DNA of 8,362 nucleotides, from the NCBI GenBank assembly GCA_017629415.1, contig JAGBXG010000131.1, positions 1 to 8,362 of the forward strand. Direction: 5' to 3'. This DNA is from Pseudomonadota bacterium. GTDB lineage: Bacteria > Myxococcota > Bradymonadia > UBA4248. The notes below the pieces were generated by a model. That model ran no database searches and was not told the origin of the DNA. It saw only the letters and a list, made by a program, of their open reading frames with translations. The translations under genes were made by a program, and so were the position numbers. Positions 7,886 to 8,362 of the stretch are shown in pieces. Positions within the stretch are counted from its first letter, which is position 1, and each line of letters starts with the position of its first letter.

Positions 7886-8039
7886 GGGGCGTTGCGGGGT
7901 GGGACCCCGCATCGGGGGTAGGTGCGTATTTGTGCGCGGCTATGGCGTCCCTTGGGGCCGCCATACGCCTTGCGTTGCGCGGTTATGTCGCGTTGCTCCA
8001 TACACCGCGCAAATAGCACCGTAGGGGGCTTGGCCCCCT
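7886..8039. repeat. GC-rich triple-hairpin unit, copy 2 (154 bp, enlarged central arm)
   Basis: Same block order and orientation as 2712-2793: start GGGGCGTTGCGGGG, stem GCGGGG 7894-7899 with CCCCGC 7905-7910, shared block CCCCGCATCGGGGGTA (7905-7920), central arm, then AGGGGGC 8023-8029 with GCCCCCT 8033-8039. The central arm (7921-7932 with 8010-8020) carries about 73 extra bases at its tip, themselves structured: GCGCGG 7934-7939 with CCGCGC 8005-8010, and TATGGCG 7941-7947 with CGCCATA 7959-7965. It begins 25 bases after the large lipoprotein stop and ends 29 bases before the next lipoprotein start, so it may serve as terminator for the first gene. No MITE-type inverted ends are seen around this copy. 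Confidence 0.8.
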
Positions 8040-8068
8040 TCATTCATTTGATTACAAAAGAGAGATTG

Positions 8069-8362
8069 ATGATGAAACAGAATAAATACTTATCCTTTTC
8101 TGCGATTCTTGCGGTATGTGCACTCGCGAGTTGTACAGAAGGGGAAAATACTGACACAACGTGTGATCCTGCTTGTGGTGAGGGTACAACATGTGTGGAA
8201 GGTGTGTGTAGGCCGACGGGCGATAATCCCGATAATCCCGATAATCCCGATAATCCCGATAATCCCGATAATCCCGATAATCCCGATAATCCCGATAATC
8301 CCGATAATCCCGATAATCCCAATGTGGATTCTAACAAATGCGAACCTAAAACATGCAAAGGG
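8069..8362 (+). CDS. Cys-rich lipoprotein with Asp-Asn-Pro repeats (3' end outside window)
   Basis: Open to the window edge, 98 codons visible. Counting from ATG 8069, the N-terminus MMKQNKYL, hydrophobic core and ideal lipobox LASC give lipidated Cys22, so the protein is exported and anchored in a membrane by lipid. The start could equally be ATG 8072, which is better spaced (7 bases) from the weak AGAGAG at 8059-8064. The mature part begins with an acidic stretch and a small Cys module (CDPACGEGTTCVEGVC), then eleven DNP units (8222-8320), then NVDSNKCEPKTCKG, where a second Cys module seems to begin. The Cys modules resemble in style, not in sequence detail, those of the lipoprotein at 3024. 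The repeat is likely a stalk or spacer lifting the C-terminal domain off the membrane. Function unknown; the downstream domain would decide it. Confidence 0.88.
   Translation, partial: MMKQNKYLSFSAILAVCALASCTEGENTDTTCDPACGEGTTCVEGVCRPTGDNPDNPDNPDNPDNPDNPDNPDNPDNPDNPDNPNVDSNKCEPKTCKG
8222..8320 (+). repeat. eleven perfect 9-bp tandem repeats (GATAATCCC)
   Basis: Ninety-nine bases are made of eleven identical GATAATCCC units, each coding Asp-Asn-Pro in the lipoprotein frame. There is no variation even at third codon positions, which points to recent expansion or ongoing slippage. Copy number is therefore likely to differ among strains, always in frame. Confidence 0.97.

Noticed and set aside
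7834..8043. 69-codon minus-strand frame across the GC-rich repeat
   Set aside because: It is a translation of the hairpin unit and the end of the lipoprotein gene; repeat structure and compensatory changes indicate a non-coding element.
8222..8320. CRISPR array
   Set aside because: Units are 9 bases, contiguous, without spacers, and in frame within a lipoprotein gene.
8044..8358. Minus-strand frame with Leu-Ser-Gly repeats
   Set aside because: It is the reverse reading of the DNP repeat; the plus strand has the signal peptide and lipobox.
1..8362. tRNA or rRNA genes, riboswitches
   Set aside because: No cloverleaf with CCA-type acceptor pattern, rRNA-like block or recognisable riboswitch core was seen in the intergenic regions.

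Overview
The window looks like chromosomal DNA of a Gram-negative bacterium with moderate GC content. It carries a housekeeping gene (metG) beside large cysteine-rich lipoproteins whose mature N-termini follow the DSDC/GxxC style common in Myxococcota, Bradymonadota and related former Deltaproteobacteria. That placement is an inference from protein style, not a phylogenetic result.

Layout. Positions 1-265 hold no convincing gene, only an inverted repeat and three close-packed hairpins beyond the metG stop. Positions 266-2332 (minus strand) are a complete methionyl-tRNA synthetase with a plausible promoter at 2455-2484. Positions 2333-3023 are a 691-base divergent intergenic region full of mobile-element debris: a 28-codon start of what looks like an IS5-type transposase (2588-2674, minus), the matching IS end (2880-2895), and between them a 138-base MITE-like element (2688-2825) with the same terminal inverted repeats and a CTAA target duplication. 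The MITE holds a GC-rich triple-hairpin unit. Positions 3024-7860 (plus strand) encode a lipoprotein of about 1611 residues. Its signal peptide and its body lie in different frames, separated at a run of eight G (3143-3150). A second, larger copy of the GC-rich unit lies at 7886-8039, in the same orientation. A second lipoprotein gene starts at 8069 and runs off the window; it contains eleven perfect 9-base repeats coding Asp-Asn-Pro.

How it fits together. metG is a stable core gene. The rest looks like a surface-lipoprotein locus with several features that could generate variation: a homopolymer tract that can switch the big lipoprotein on or off, in-gene tandem repeats, and direct intergenic repeats bracketing the gene. 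The big lipoprotein has long coiled coils around a hydrophobic segment and a C-terminal beta domain that resembles, by eye, the end of Tc toxin A subunits. If confirmed, it would be a lipid-anchored, possibly phase-variable Tc-A-like protein. This is the most notable possibility in the window, but it rests on motif-level reading only.
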